NCBI GenBank assembly: GCA_003249015.1
Contig: QBLS01000007.1
Span: forward strand, 1 to 64,000
Source of the DNA: Pseudanabaena sp.
GTDB taxonomy: Bacteria; Cyanobacteriota; Cyanobacteriia; Pseudanabaenales; Pseudanabaenaceae
DNA: 64,000 bases
Reading direction: 5' to 3'
The notes under the pieces are model-generated. The model was not told the DNA's origin and made no database searches. It saw nothing but the letters and a program-made list of their open reading frames with translations. A program made the position numbers and the translations under genes. Positions 42,317 to 51,425 of the stretch are shown one piece after another (the stretch's first letter is position 1; every line of letters begins with the position of its first letter).

Positions 42317-42398
42317 GGTTTTGATTAAGCACAAAGCGCTGTATTCTAAATATTTAACTTTTTTAGTCAACTTATTAAATATAAATAAAGCAATCTCT

Positions 42399-43817
42399 AT
42401 GCAAGCGTATGTACTGGGACTAGGGCAATCTGGAATTTCGGCAGCAAAATTACTTAAGGCTGATGGTTGGCGAGTAACCATCAGCGATAGCAACACCAGT
42501 CCTAGCTTGGAACAACGCAAACAAGAATTAGAGTTAAACGGATTTTCGGTTATTCTGGGCAGCTTTCCTGATTTTGAAGAATTGCTTGCCTCTGGGCAAG
42601 TTGTGGACTTAGTCGTAGTCAGTCCAGGCGTACCTTGGGATCGCCCTGAAGTGGAAAAATCGCGATCGCTGGGCATCGAGACAGTCGGTGAAATCGAACT
42701 CGCATGGAGATACCTGAAGCAGATTCCTTGGGTGGGCATCACTGGCACTAATGGCAAAACCACGACTACAGCCTTGACAGCCGCGATTTTTCAGCGAGCA
42801 GGACTCAAGGCGATCGCCTGCGGCAATATCGGCTTACCTGCCTGTGAAATTGCGCTGCAAGTTTTGCGAAAAGAAATTCAGCCCGATTGGATCATTGCCG
42901 AACTAAGTAGTTATCAAATTGAATCAACCAAAACCGTCAGACCGCAAATCGGCATTTGGACAACCTTTACCCCCGATCACCTTAACCGTCATTACACCCT
43001 AGATACCTATCGCGACATCAAGGCAAGTTTGATTGATCGATCTACCCATATCGTTTTGAATGGTGATGACCCTTACCTAATTAAATTTGGAGCCGCCATG
43101 TGGCCGTCGGCAGTCTGGACTAGCATTGATCAACATATTGTTGAGGCTGTTGCTGATGGGGTTTGTATTAGCGATGCTTGGGTAAAATTTCGAGGTGAGC
43201 CAGTATTTCCCATCTCCAATTGGCTTCTGCTAGGCAGACATAACCGTCAAAATTTATTGATGGCTGTAGCGGCGGCTAAGCTTGCCAAGATTGACTCAGA
43301 GCATATTAATCAAGCTATTTCCGAGTTTCAGGGAGTTCCCCATCGCCTTGAGCTAGTCTATAGCCATGAAGGTATTACTTATATTAATGACAGCAAAGCA
43401 ACAAATTATGATGCCGCTGAAGTCGGATTACGGGCTGTCAAAGCGCCAGTTATTTTGATTGCTGGAGGACAGCCAAAGCAGGGCGATGCGAGTGCATGGA
43501 TAGAGCAGATTCGACAAAGGGCGATCGGGGTGTTACTGATTGGTGAAGCTGCGCCTTTATTTGCGGAAATGCTGGCGGAGTCAGGTTTTAAAAACTATGA
43601 AATAGTCGAAACCTTAGAGCGAGCCGTGCAAAAAGCTGCCAAGATTGCCCACCATCGCGTTTACAATCATCCTAGTCAGCCCTTGCCAACTGTGCTATTC
43701 TCGCCAGCATGTGCCAGCTTCGACCAGTTTGCTAATTTTGAAGTCCGCGGCGATCACTTCCGCCAACTATGCCAAGAAATCAGCCCATCAACTCGACTAG
43801 ACAGCCTTCCCAAATAG
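42399..43817 (+). CDS. murD: UDP-N-acetylmuramoyl-L-alanine:D-glutamate ligase
   Basis: Cytoplasmic Mur ligase that adds D-Glu to UDP-MurNAc-L-Ala. Domain 1 is Rossmann-like (YVLGLGQSGISAAKLL). The ATP-binding P-loop is WVGITGTNGKTTTTALT (about 110-126), and the C-terminal domain carries HRLELVYSHEGITYINDSKATN and LSPACASFDQF (here FSPACASFDQF). The start is set at the ATG beginning MQAYVLG, since the frame upstream overlaps a palindrome. It overlaps or abuts the FtsI gene, so the two are co-transcribed. Confidence 0.96.
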   Translation: MQAYVLGLGQSGISAAKLLKADGWRVTISDSNTSPSLEQRKQELELNGFSVILGSFPDFEELLASGQVVDLVVVSPGVPWDRPEVEKSRSLGIETVGEIELAWRYLKQIPWVGITGTNGKTTTTALTAAIFQRAGLKAIACGNIGLPACEIALQVLRKEIQPDWIIAELSSYQIESTKTVRPQIGIWTTFTPDHLNRHYTLDTYRDIKASLIDRSTHIVLNGDDPYLIKFGAAMWPSAVWTSIDQHIVEAVADGVCISDAWVKFRGEPVFPISNWLLLGRHNRQNLLMAVAAAKLAKIDSEHINQAISEFQGVPHRLELVYSHEGITYINDSKATNYDAAEVGLRAVKAPVILIAGGQPKQGDASAWIEQIRQRAIGVLLIGEAAPLFAEMLAESGFKNYEIVETLERAVQKAAKIAHHRVYNHPSQPLPTVLFSPACASFDQFANFEVRGDHFRQLCQEISPSTRLDSLPK

Positions 43818-43819
43818 CC

Positions 43820-45676
43820 ATGACTCCATCTTTTCTACCAAGAGATCTTGCCACGCTGAATCTTTTCAAGCGCCGCACTGTATTGATCTGGTTGTTTTTG
43901 ACATTATCAATGGTCGGCTTAATTGTGCGTCTGGTCTTTTTGCAGGTTGTCACAGCGGGTGACTTGACGGAAAAGGCAAGAAGGCAGCAAATGTACACCA
44001 TGCGTCCTTTTATTCCGCGCCGCACCATTACCGATCGCAAAGGAACTGTTCTTGCCCTTGACCGACCCGTTTATACCTTATTTGCCTATCCTCACCTTTT
44101 TAAAAAGACTAAAAGAGATCAAGCTGAGTCACCCACCGAAGAGATTGCCAATAAGCTTGCGCCAATTTTAGGGCGAACTGTCGAGGATTTAACTACTGTC
44201 CTCAGTCGTGATACGACATCAATTCAAGTGGAGTATTGGCTGTCAGAGGAGAATGCTGACCGTATTTATAACTTGCGTCTAGATGGTCTAGAGCTTGTGC
44301 AGCAGCGTAATCGCCTTTATCCACAACAAGATCTTGCCGCTGAGATTATTGGCTATGTAAATGTCGATCATCGCGGGCAGGCTGGAATTGAACTTAGCCA
44401 AGAAAGACTGCTAGAGCGTACCGATCAAACCCCTGCGGTTAGGCAGGATGGCTATGGCAAGCTGATCCCGACAAGGATTCCTGCGGGAATGATTCGGAGC
44501 GATCGCACTAGTTTGCAAATGACCATTGATGCCCGAATCCAACGCACGGCAAGGCAAGTCCTCAAGCAGCAAATGGTTAAATTTAGTGGCAAGCGGGGTG
44601 CTGTAATTGTCATGGATGCTAGGGATGGGGGGCTACTATCCCTAGTAACTGAGCCAACCTACGACCCCAATCGTTTCTATGATGCTAAGGTCGAACTATT
44701 TAAAAATTGGGCGATCTCCGATCTCTACGAACCAGGCTCAACTTTTAAACCAATCAATGTAGCGATCGCCCTCGAAGCTGGCGCAATCCAGCCCGATACC
44801 GTTTTAAACGACGAGGGAGCCTTGACGATTGGCGGCTGGCCCGTGGCTAACTTCGACTTCGATCAAGTGGGATCGCCAGGGACACTAAGTATTAGCCAAA
44901 TTTTGGAGCGATCGAGCAATGTGGGCATGGTGCATATCGTCCAACGCATGAAGCCGTCAATTTATTACGGTTGGCTAGAGCGGATTGGGCTGGGTGATAT
45001 GTCAGGTGTAGATTTGCCCGCAGAAACTGCTAGTGCACTTAAGCCGCAAGAGTTGTTTATTGAGCAGGTAATCGAGCCAGCCACAACCTCATTTGGACAA
45101 GGATTTTCGCTTACGCCAATTCAGATGGTGCAAATACAGGGTATTTTGGCGAGTGGCGGTAAGTTGCTCACGCCCCACGTGGTGAAGGGCTTAATTAATG
45201 AAGAAGGCGAAGAATACTTTCAACCCAAGCTGCCCAATCCTCGTCAGGTGATTTCGCCCGCCACCGCTCAGCGAGTGATCGAAATGATGACTAATGTGGT
45301 GCAAAAAGGTACGGGGCAGCCCGCTAAAATTCCAGGCTATCGCATTGCTGGCAAGACAGGCACTGCACAAAAAGCCGATCCCAATGGTGGTGGCTATATT
45401 ACTAAAGCTAAAGTTACTAACTTCGTGGGAATTTTTCCTGCTAAAGATCCTCGTTATGTTGTTTTAGCGGTAATTGATGAACCAGTGGGAGCTGATGCCT
45501 TTGGATCTACCGTGACAGCACCGATAGTTAAAACTGTCATTGAGGAAATTATTGTATCTGAAGGCATCCCGCCCAGCCATCCTGAAGAAGTTATTTCCCA
45601 AGTGCCAATTCTGCCAGACCCAACTCCTAGCCCCTCGCCCTCTCCCACCGCATTACCATCACCTCCAGTTCCATAG
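43820..45676 (+). CDS. ftsI: Septal peptidoglycan transpeptidase FtsI/PBP2-like
   Basis: Class B penicillin-binding protein. One N-terminal transmembrane helix (about 22-44) precedes the pedestal domain and the transpeptidase domain with its three motifs: STFK (active serine, in YEPGSTFKPIN), SSN (in ERSSNVGMV) and KTGTAQK. The C-terminus is a Pro/Ser-rich tail. The start is set at the ATG for MTPSFLPRD, 2 bp after murD; an in-frame ATG at 43769 inside murD would add 17 residues. FtsI is favoured over PBP2 by the murD neighbour and the domain size. Confidence 0.92.
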   Translation: MTPSFLPRDLATLNLFKRRTVLIWLFLTLSMVGLIVRLVFLQVVTAGDLTEKARRQQMYTMRPFIPRRTITDRKGTVLALDRPVYTLFAYPHLFKKTKRDQAESPTEEIANKLAPILGRTVEDLTTVLSRDTTSIQVEYWLSEENADRIYNLRLDGLELVQQRNRLYPQQDLAAEIIGYVNVDHRGQAGIELSQERLLERTDQTPAVRQDGYGKLIPTRIPAGMIRSDRTSLQMTIDARIQRTARQVLKQQMVKFSGKRGAVIVMDARDGGLLSLVTEPTYDPNRFYDAKVELFKNWAISDLYEPGSTFKPINVAIALEAGAIQPDTVLNDEGALTIGGWPVANFDFDQVGSPGTLSISQILERSSNVGMVHIVQRMKPSIYYGWLERIGLGDMSGVDLPAETASALKPQELFIEQVIEPATTSFGQGFSLTPIQMVQIQGILASGGKLLTPHVVKGLINEEGEEYFQPKLPNPRQVISPATAQRVIEMMTNVVQKGTGQPAKIPGYRIAGKTGTAQKADPNGGGYITKAKVTNFVGIFPAKDPRYVVLAVIDEPVGADAFGSTVTAPIVKTVIEEIIVSEGIPPSHPEEVISQVPILPDPTPSPSPSPTALPSPPVP

Positions 45677-45709
45677 ATGAGTGGCGGCGCTTCGCGCCGC
45701 CACTCATCT
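45675..45709. repeat. Class A palindrome over the ftsI stop
   Basis: Perfect 35-bp palindrome: AGATGAGTGGCGGCG arms around CTTCG. The last two bases of the ftsI stop codon are part of it. Confidence 0.9.
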
Positions 45710-45720
45710 TCTGGTTTTTT

Positions 45721-45753
45721 AAATAGAGAAATGGCGTAGCCATTTCTCTATTT
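45721..45753. repeat. Class C palindrome
   Basis: Perfect 33-bp palindrome AAATAGAGAAATGGCGTAGC. It lies 4 bp before the stop of the convergent lipoprotein gene. Confidence 0.88.
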
Positions 45754-45757
45754 GGTA

Positions 45758-46774
45758 TTACTGAACTATGTTCAACGATCGCTGATTTTGGTAATAATTT
45801 CGCCATTGCCATTTGCCGTCCGCTCCAATAGTCGGTGTCAGCACCTTCGCATCCAGATAATTTAAACCAATTTCCTTAACTACAAGTTCAGGGCTTTGGT
45901 CGCCATTAAGCTCCTGAATACCATGCAGCACATAGGTACTCACACTGTCATTGATGTATGACAGCGATCGCGTATGGGTCAAAATCGGCTCGGCAAACCA
46001 ATCCTGATCAGCGACCTTCCGCAAAACGACCAACATACTATATTCCTGACGCGCTAAAGCTGGCTTTGACAAGAAGACTTGCCAAGCCTGTGTATCAAAT
46101 CCCGCAGGGCGATCGCTATTGTCCAGCCGTAGCCCCGCAATGATTTCGGGCTGATTATCTGCATCTAGATCGGCACATACAGTTGAGGCGATCGTCACTT
46201 TGGGGAGAGTAGTGGGTGCTGCGCCAAGATCAATAAATAATTTGCGTGATTTTTCCAACACTAGGGGCTGGATTTTATTTGGACAGTTAAAGAAGTAACT
46301 GCGATCGCTAGAGCTATTGGTTTGCCCATCCCCTTGGAGATTATTTTGCACAATTGTCAAATTTTGTTGCTTGAGGGCTGTTGATAAAGAATTGGGATCA
46401 CTTGTTGCTTGGACTTTGAAAACAGCGATCGCGCCAAAGTTATCGGAACCCTGAACTGCACTAACTTGAAAGGTTGCCAATGACTTACCAAATTGAGTTA
46501 AGGCAAATTGGCTTTCTGCGGGAATTGATTGAACTATTCGATCTAGATTTCCAGCCTGTTCCACTAGATCGGATGGCACTAATCCCTCGATAGTTGTGCC
46601 ATCAGGTGAAGCTTGCAAAGACAAAAAAACAGCGGTAGGAGGTTTAATAGCTTCCGTTTTAGAGCTGTTACTACAGCCACTGAGACTGCTCAATATTCCT
46701 GTCAAGACTCCTAATACTACTAAGGGAAAATGGCGTAAGGAATGATTTTTTGTCCTAGATTGACCAGATGACAT
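45758..46774 (-). CDS. Hypothetical lipoprotein
   Basis: A 338-aa protein with a signal peptide and lipobox (LSSLSGC, Cys about 34) and a Ser/Thr-rich linker, so it should be lipid-anchored outside the cytoplasm. The body is not a family I recognise; VQGSDNFGAIAVFKV and DLDADNQPEIIAGLRLDNSD (an Asp-rich, FG-GAP or EF-like segment) are the only distinctive parts. It converges with ftsI and is followed by the mscL gene on the same strand. Confidence 0.65.
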   Translation of the reverse strand: MSSGQSRTKNHSLRHFPLVVLGVLTGILSSLSGCSNSSKTEAIKPPTAVFLSLQASPDGTTIEGLVPSDLVEQAGNLDRIVQSIPAESQFALTQFGKSLATFQVSAVQGSDNFGAIAVFKVQATSDPNSLSTALKQQNLTIVQNNLQGDGQTNSSSDRSYFFNCPNKIQPLVLEKSRKLFIDLGAAPTTLPKVTIASTVCADLDADNQPEIIAGLRLDNSDRPAGFDTQAWQVFLSKPALARQEYSMLVVLRKVADQDWFAEPILTHTRSLSYINDSVSTYVLHGIQELNGDQSPELVVKEIGLNYLDAKVLTPTIGADGKWQWRNYYQNQRSLNIVQ

Positions 46775-46861
46775 GATGTGTAAACAGTTTTAGCTATCCA
46801 GAAAGCAACTTGCTCTCTGGGTTGAGATATAAGCGCAAAGTGCTATCACAGACAAAGAGTT

Positions 46862-46903
46862 ATCCCAACCCAAGAAATGGCTTAGCCATTTCTTGAGTTG
46901 GGA
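46862..46903. repeat. Class C palindrome
   Basis: ATCCCAACCCAAGAAATGGC with its complement, one mismatch. The flank module (GGGTTGAGATATAAGCGCAA then AGTGCTAT) lies at 46819-46846. Confidence 0.85.
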
Positions 46904-46974
46904 TGATTGCTCCTATGCAAGTAAACCCAAAAACCTATGGTGAACGCGCAACATATTCCACAGTTTTTTGAGTT

Positions 46975-47394
46975 TTATGATTTGGATTCCATGATTTCCG
47001 CAAGACGCTCGATGGCTAAGGTCAGACGCTCTTGGGGAGCTGGGGCGGCGATCTCTTCTTGATGTTTTTCTTTGCGTTTCATCGATGCAAACGCTCGGAT
47101 GATTAGGAAAATGACAAAAGAAATTACTACAAAATTAATTACGGATGCTATAAACACCCCGTACTTGATTCCGTTAATCTGTAGATTTGCCAAGTCATCG
47201 ACTCTCGCCGCCTTAAGTGCAGGATTTAAAATTACAGGGGTGATGATGTCTTCAATCAGAGATGTCACGATTTTGCCGAAAGCACCACCAATGACAACCG
47301 CGATCGCTAAATCAATCACATTGCCCTTTGAGATAAATTCTCTAAACTCCCCAAAAAAGCCACCTATTCTTTGTCTCCCATTTTGTAATCCCAT
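46975..47394 (-). CDS. mscL: Large-conductance mechanosensitive channel
   Basis: Homopentameric pressure-release channel of the plasma membrane. TM1 (about 25-48, VIDLAIAVVIGGAFGKIVTS) holds the conserved gate; the periplasmic loop is short; TM2 is at about 78-100 (VINFVVISFVIFLIIRAF); the C-terminal helical bundle is charged. FREFISKGNVIDLAIAV is the family signature. At 139 aa it is full length. Confidence 0.96.
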   Translation of the reverse strand: MGLQNGRQRIGGFFGEFREFISKGNVIDLAIAVVIGGAFGKIVTSLIEDIITPVILNPALKAARVDDLANLQINGIKYGVFIASVINFVVISFVIFLIIRAFASMKRKEKHQEEIAAPAPQERLTLAIERLAEIMESKS

Positions 47395-47446
47395 AGGGTT
47401 ATCCTCAACTAAAATTCTTAATCAGATTACATTGATTTAAGCGACT

Positions 47447-47493
47447 CAATACCAAATAAAGAAATGGCGTAGCCATTTCTTTATTTGGTATTG
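47447..47493. repeat. Class C palindrome
   Basis: Perfect 47-bp palindrome: CAATACCAAATAAAGAAATG arms and a GGCGTAGCC centre. It contains the stop codon (TTA on the plus strand) of the minus-strand kinase gene at its right side. Confidence 0.9.
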
Positions 47494-48770
47494 GCTAGCA
47501 ACGCTGATCCATAAGCAGCTTCCGATTGTGGGCTTGATATTACAGGAATCTGAAGGTGACGATGGCGTATTTTTGTCCACACTTGATTTTGAGCGCCACC
47601 ACCCACCGTATAGATTTTTTGAATTGGCGTTACTCCCAATTGCTGCAATAACGCATAGCCCTGCGCCTCAATCCTTGCCATACTTTCTAGTAAACCATGT
47701 AAAAAATCTACAGAATTATTAGGGCGTGGCTCAAGGCGTGGCTTAAGTTGAGGGTCATTTACAGGGAAGCGATCGCCCGCCTTGAGCAAAGGATAATAAT
47801 CCAAGGAAATAGCGACATCAGGATCAATGCGATCGCTTAGTTCTTTTAAGTCTTGATTACTAAAAAAGTGCTTTAATACCGCTCCACCAACATTAGAAGC
47901 GCCCCCCACTAACCATAAACAAGCAGTCTGCCCATACTCAAACCGATGACTATAGATTCCATAATTTGCATGATTAATTGGATGATCATTTAAAACTTTC
48001 AACACCATTGTTGATCCTAAAGAAGTTACGGCTGTCCCCAGCTCAGGAGGATTTTTGCCCACACTAGCTAAAAAGGCAGCATTACTATCCGTAGTCCCTG
48101 CCCCAATCTCACAATTGCTGGACAGCCCTAACTTGACTGCGATCGCCTCCTGTACTGTCCCCACAGTTTCCGCAGGGGTAAAAATTTTCGGTAAAACTAT
48201 CGCTGGATTTTGCCTATTCCACGCTAGTAGCCAATCAGGATATGCCAATATTAACTGGTCATAGCCAAGCTTGAGAGCATTGTGATAGTCGCTAACTCCC
48301 AACTTGCCATGCAGTAAGTAACCGAGCCAGTCAGCTTGATGTAAAAAATACCAAGGTGACTGGCTGGCAAAACTCAGAGACTTCTTTGTTAAAAGCTTAG
48401 TCATAGCCAGCAACTTAGCAAAGCTAGAGGAAGTACTAAGTACCAAATGTTGTTGGGGCGCGATCGCTTGAACTTCAGCCAAAATTTCTGATGAACAAGT
48501 GTCACTGTAGAGCATAGTCGGCAAGCTCGGCTGACCTTGGCGATCGCAAATTAAAATTGTTGCTGAAGTCCCGTCAATGACAATTTTCTGGACATTCTTG
48601 CGGATTTCAATAGGCAAATCCGTAATTACTTGATAAAGAGATATTTCCCAAGTTTGCCAATCCCCAATTTCATAATCAACTTTTGTTAGCGCGACAACTT
48701 CACTCATCTCATCTATCGCGATCGCCCTTACGCCCGAAGTCCCAAAATCAATACCCAACCAATATTTCAT
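47481..48770 (-). CDS. FGGY-family pentulose kinase
   Basis: Carbohydrate kinase of 429 aa. N-terminal phosphate loop: YWLGIDFGTSGVRAIAID. Sugar and ATP contacts: IDGTSATILICD, GAGTTDSNAAFLAS, GGASNVGGAVLKHFF and the C-terminal YTVGGGAQNQVWTKIR. It is shorter than classical xylulokinase and resembles the cyanobacterial/plant XK-1-like group, one member of which is reported as a D-ribulose kinase. Ribulose phosphorylation is therefore the first hypothesis; xylulose cannot be excluded. The stop lies inside the palindrome. Confidence 0.87.
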   Translation of the reverse strand: MKYWLGIDFGTSGVRAIAIDEMSEVVALTKVDYEIGDWQTWEISLYQVITDLPIEIRKNVQKIVIDGTSATILICDRQGQPSLPTMLYSDTCSSEILAEVQAIAPQQHLVLSTSSSFAKLLAMTKLLTKKSLSFASQSPWYFLHQADWLGYLLHGKLGVSDYHNALKLGYDQLILAYPDWLLAWNRQNPAIVLPKIFTPAETVGTVQEAIAVKLGLSSNCEIGAGTTDSNAAFLASVGKNPPELGTAVTSLGSTMVLKVLNDHPINHANYGIYSHRFEYGQTACLWLVGGASNVGGAVLKHFFSNQDLKELSDRIDPDVAISLDYYPLLKAGDRFPVNDPQLKPRLEPRPNNSVDFLHGLLESMARIEAQGYALLQQLGVTPIQKIYTVGGGAQNQVWTKIRHRHLQIPVISSPQSEAAYGSALLANTK

Positions 48771-48807
48771 GACAATTTATTGAGATTTTGTTAAGTAGCT
48801 AGAAAAC

Positions 48808-48862
48808 CTAAAAGCAGAAGTATTACCGCCCGCGTATTGGGCGGTAATACTTCTGCTTTTAG
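48808..48862. repeat. Class D palindrome
   Basis: Perfect 55-bp palindrome: CTAAAAGCAGAAGTATTACC arms around a GCCCGCGTATTGGGC centre. AAGTAGCTAG flanks its left side. Confidence 0.9.
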
Positions 48863-48874
48863 CACTGTATATGT

Positions 48875-48895
48875 TGGCTGAGCGAAGTCGAAGCC
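48875..48895 (+). repeat. REP-like 21-mer, copy 5
   Basis: TGGCTGAGCGAAGTCGAAGC plus C, directly after the class D palindrome. Confidence 0.85.
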
Positions 48896-49058
48896 CCATA
48901 TTTTTTATGGATGCTGTAAAGCTTAGAGTAGTTCAAAAACTTTTTTAGGTTTTAGTCAAGTCCAAAGCGCTGTAATGTCAGACTTTTGATTTTTTAGAAA
49001 TTTTGTTACTAAAAAAGAAAAGTAGTAAAGTTTTAAATTTGCCTTACGACTTACTAAA

Positions 49059-49460
49059 TTACTTACTTAAAACTATGTACTTCTCCAAGCAAGTTTTTAA
49101 GGTTTTTGAATCAAATAAAATAGGTAAGAAATGGATGCTTTTGATTTCTTTAAAATAAAATAACACAGGAAAAAAGCTCCAAAAAATTTGCCAATCTTGC
49201 CAATCTTGATAGGGAAATGTACGGAATTTCTCTTGCGATCTATAGACCTCCAAATCTATGTCCGTGAAAACGAGTCGAATAGTAGCCGCTTGATAAAATA
49301 AAAATAATCCAAATATACTCACCACTCCAGCCACAATCGGCTGAACCAATATTAAAGGAATTGCAGTTAGGACAAGTACAGTTGGTATTGCATAACTTGG
49401 TTTTAATTCTGTATTTTCTGATGCATTGTTGGGACTAATTAAAGGGTTTGAAGTTGTCAT
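49059..49460 (-). CDS. DUF3119-like membrane protein
   Basis: A 133-aa protein with two hydrophobic helices (about 24-44 and 46-64) and the C-terminal segment RTFPYQDWQDWQIFWSFFPV then LFYFKEIKSIHFLPILFDSK. That segment matches the DUF3119 family, which is conserved in cyanobacteria and plastids. Function unknown to me. It reads away from the HEAT-repeat genes. Confidence 0.82.
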   Translation of the reverse strand: MTTSNPLISPNNASENTELKPSYAIPTVLVLTAIPLILVQPIVAGVVSIFGLFLFYQAATIRLVFTDIDLEVYRSQEKFRTFPYQDWQDWQIFWSFFPVLFYFKEIKSIHFLPILFDSKTLKTCLEKYIVLSK

Positions 49461-49641
49461 AGTGATTCAAATAATTGATTTATATCTAGGGATATACATT
49501 TGATTTTTAATCAGTTCCACTTTTCTCAAAGTGTTAGTATGAAAAATATTGAGTCGGCTGTATGTTTTGATTAGTATATTGCAAATCTAATTGCACAGTT
49601 AGCAAACTCTTCTAGCCCTTACATAAGCTCAGGAAACTCTT

Positions 49642-49884
49642 ATGAACTCATCCTCTATATTGAATGAACTGTCCATTCCTTTGCATGAAGCTGAAAAGAA
49701 TCCTCAAGTTTGGAGCAATCTCAAACAAGTGATTGCTACAAGTTCAGGATTTGATAAATGGCAGCGCTCTCGTAGTGGAGAGCCTGTAAGCGATCCCCAA
49801 ACTTCTGTGACTTCACAAGAAAATGTCCTTGACGATCTCGTGCGTAGCTACTTACGTGAGACACTAGAGACGTTAGCGTATTAA
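49642..49884 (+). CDS. Small acidic hypothetical protein upstream of NblB-like gene
   Basis: An 80-aa soluble protein, mostly alpha-helical, ending DDLVRSYLRETLETLAY. I do not recognise the family. It ends exactly where the HEAT-repeat frame opens (TAATTG at 49882-49887), so the two are co-translated. The pairing may have functional meaning. Confidence 0.65.
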   Translation: MNSSSILNELSIPLHEAEKNPQVWSNLKQVIATSSGFDKWQRSRSGEPVSDPQTSVTSQENVLDDLVRSYLRETLETLAY

Positions 49885-50559
49885 TTGCGAGATTTTCTTG
49901 TGAGCGAAACATTCATATCCCTAAGAGAGCAACTAGCTTCAGAGGAAATCGGCGTTCGGATGAAGGCTGTCCATGCTAGTCGCTCTCTTGCTATTTCTGA
50001 AAGATTTGAACTAATGGCGATCGCGGCAGTTGATGTCTATGCCCGCGTTCGCTACGACGCAGTTAGCCAGATTGGAGCAGTTGGTACGGTAGACCTCCAA
50101 AAATCTCTGGAAATACTGAGCGATCGCCTATTTACCGATCCCGAACTAGATGTAAGAGCTGCCGCCGCCGCATCCCTTGGTTCTCTTCAACTTGCCCAAG
50201 CGTTTAATCTACTCAAAACTGCCTACGAGTCCACTAATGACTGGATGTTTCAGTTTAGTATTATTGCTGCGATCGGTGAACTAGGTGCACCTGAAGGATT
50301 TGATTTTCTGGTGGAGGCTTTGCAAAGTCCTAATGAATTAGTGAAAATTGCTGCGATCGGCTCCCTTGGTGACCTTGGTAATCTTGAAGCTGTAGCTTTA
50401 CTAGAACCACTCGCGGAAGACTCTGACTGGCAGATCAGGCATCGCGTTTCTCAGTCCCTCGCCCAAATCGGTGGTGAAGCTGCTAAGACAATCCTTGAAA
50501 AATTAGCCAATGACCCCATGCCTCAAGTCGCCGAGGCAACGCGATCGCTGCTTGAGTAA
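49885..50559 (+). CDS. HEAT-repeat protein, NblB-like
   Basis: A 224-aa protein made of five or six HEAT repeats, for example VRYDAVSQIGAVGTVDLQKS, LDVRAAAAASLGSLQLAQAF and WQIRHRVSQSLAQIGGEAAK. The arrangement matches NblB/phycobilin-lyase-like proteins of cyanobacteria (CpcE-related fold), which take part in phycobilisome degradation or chromophore handling. The start is TTG at 49885 or, perhaps better, the GTG at 49900 that begins MSETFIS. It is 6 bp from the Rpn-type gene. Confidence 0.82.
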   Translation: MRDFLVSETFISLREQLASEEIGVRMKAVHASRSLAISERFELMAIAAVDVYARVRYDAVSQIGAVGTVDLQKSLEILSDRLFTDPELDVRAAAAASLGSLQLAQAFNLLKTAYESTNDWMFQFSIIAAIGELGAPEGFDFLVEALQSPNELVKIAAIGSLGDLGNLEAVALLEPLAEDSDWQIRHRVSQSLAQIGGEAAKTILEKLANDPMPQVAEATRSLLE

Positions 50560-50565
50560 CTCTCT

Positions 50566-51399
50566 ATGAGCAGCTACGACAACACTTGTAAATTCTTAGC
50601 CGAGACATTTCCCTCAGATTTTGCTAGTTGGCTATTGGGTAAACCTATAGCCCTAACTAAACTAGAACCTTCGGAACTTTCCGCCGAACCGATTCGGGCT
50701 GATTCGGTCATTTTTCTCGAATCCCCAGAAATAATTATGCACCTAGAGTTTCAGACGAGAACCGATGAAACAATGGCATATCGGATGGCAAATTATTGGC
50801 TAAGGCTTTATGGTAAATACTCTAATCGTGAAATTCATCAAACTGTAATCTATTTGAAACCAACAAAATCACCTCTAGTCTATGAAACTAAGTTTAGCTC
50901 CCAGAAACTAAACCATGAGTTCAATGTAATTAGGCTATGGGAGGAACCAACTGAAGTTTTTCAAGAATATTTAGGTCTGTTGCCTTTATCAGTTTTAAGC
51001 AAAACTATAAATCCCACAGAAACTCTCAGACAAACAGCCCAGCTAATCGATAAGATTGAGGACAGTCAAGTAAAAAATAATGTCAGTGCCGCAACTGCAA
51101 TTATTTCTGGGCTAGCATTAGATAAGCTAATAATTCAACAATTATTGAAGAGCGACGTTATGAGAGAATCAGTAATTTATCAGGATATTTTAGCGGAAGG
51201 TTTGGCTAAGGGTATTGCTGAGGGCAAGGCTAAAGGTATTGCTGAGGAGAAGAATCAGATTGCGATGAATATGTTGCGTTCTAACATGAATGTTGATCTG
51301 ATTGTTCAGATTACGGGGTTAAGTATCAAGCAAATTGAAAAATTACGCAAATTAATCGCATCTAATACTAAGAAACCTAAAACCTCTACAACTAATTAA
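50566..51399 (+). CDS. Rpn-family PD-(D/E)XK nuclease
   Basis: A 277-aa protein of the Rpn/transposase-31-like nuclease family. The N-terminal restriction-like core has RADSVIFLE (catalytic Asp) and IIMHLEFQTR (Glu-x-Gln), followed by a helical part and the repeat-like tail LAEGLAKGIAEGKAKGIAEEK. This kind of tail is typical of these proteins and can change by slippage. E. coli Rpn proteins stimulate recombination. It starts 6 bp after the NblB-like gene; it is probably mobile-gene cargo that has joined the transcript. Confidence 0.85.
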   Translation: MSSYDNTCKFLAETFPSDFASWLLGKPIALTKLEPSELSAEPIRADSVIFLESPEIIMHLEFQTRTDETMAYRMANYWLRLYGKYSNREIHQTVIYLKPTKSPLVYETKFSSQKLNHEFNVIRLWEEPTEVFQEYLGLLPLSVLSKTINPTETLRQTAQLIDKIEDSQVKNNVSAATAIISGLALDKLIIQQLLKSDVMRESVIYQDILAEGLAKGIAEGKAKGIAEEKNQIAMNMLRSNMNVDLIVQITGLSIKQIEKLRKLIASNTKKPKTSTTN

Positions 51400-51425
51400 T
51401 GGTATTTCCCGTAATAAAAATATGC

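Noticed and set aside
45454-45812. Minus-strand frames over the end of ftsI
   Set aside because: Mirror of the Pro/Ser-rich tail and of the palindromes; not coding.
49461-49641. Possible small RNA or leader before the 80-aa gene
   Set aside because: AT-rich, no stable structure or known RNA motif seen.
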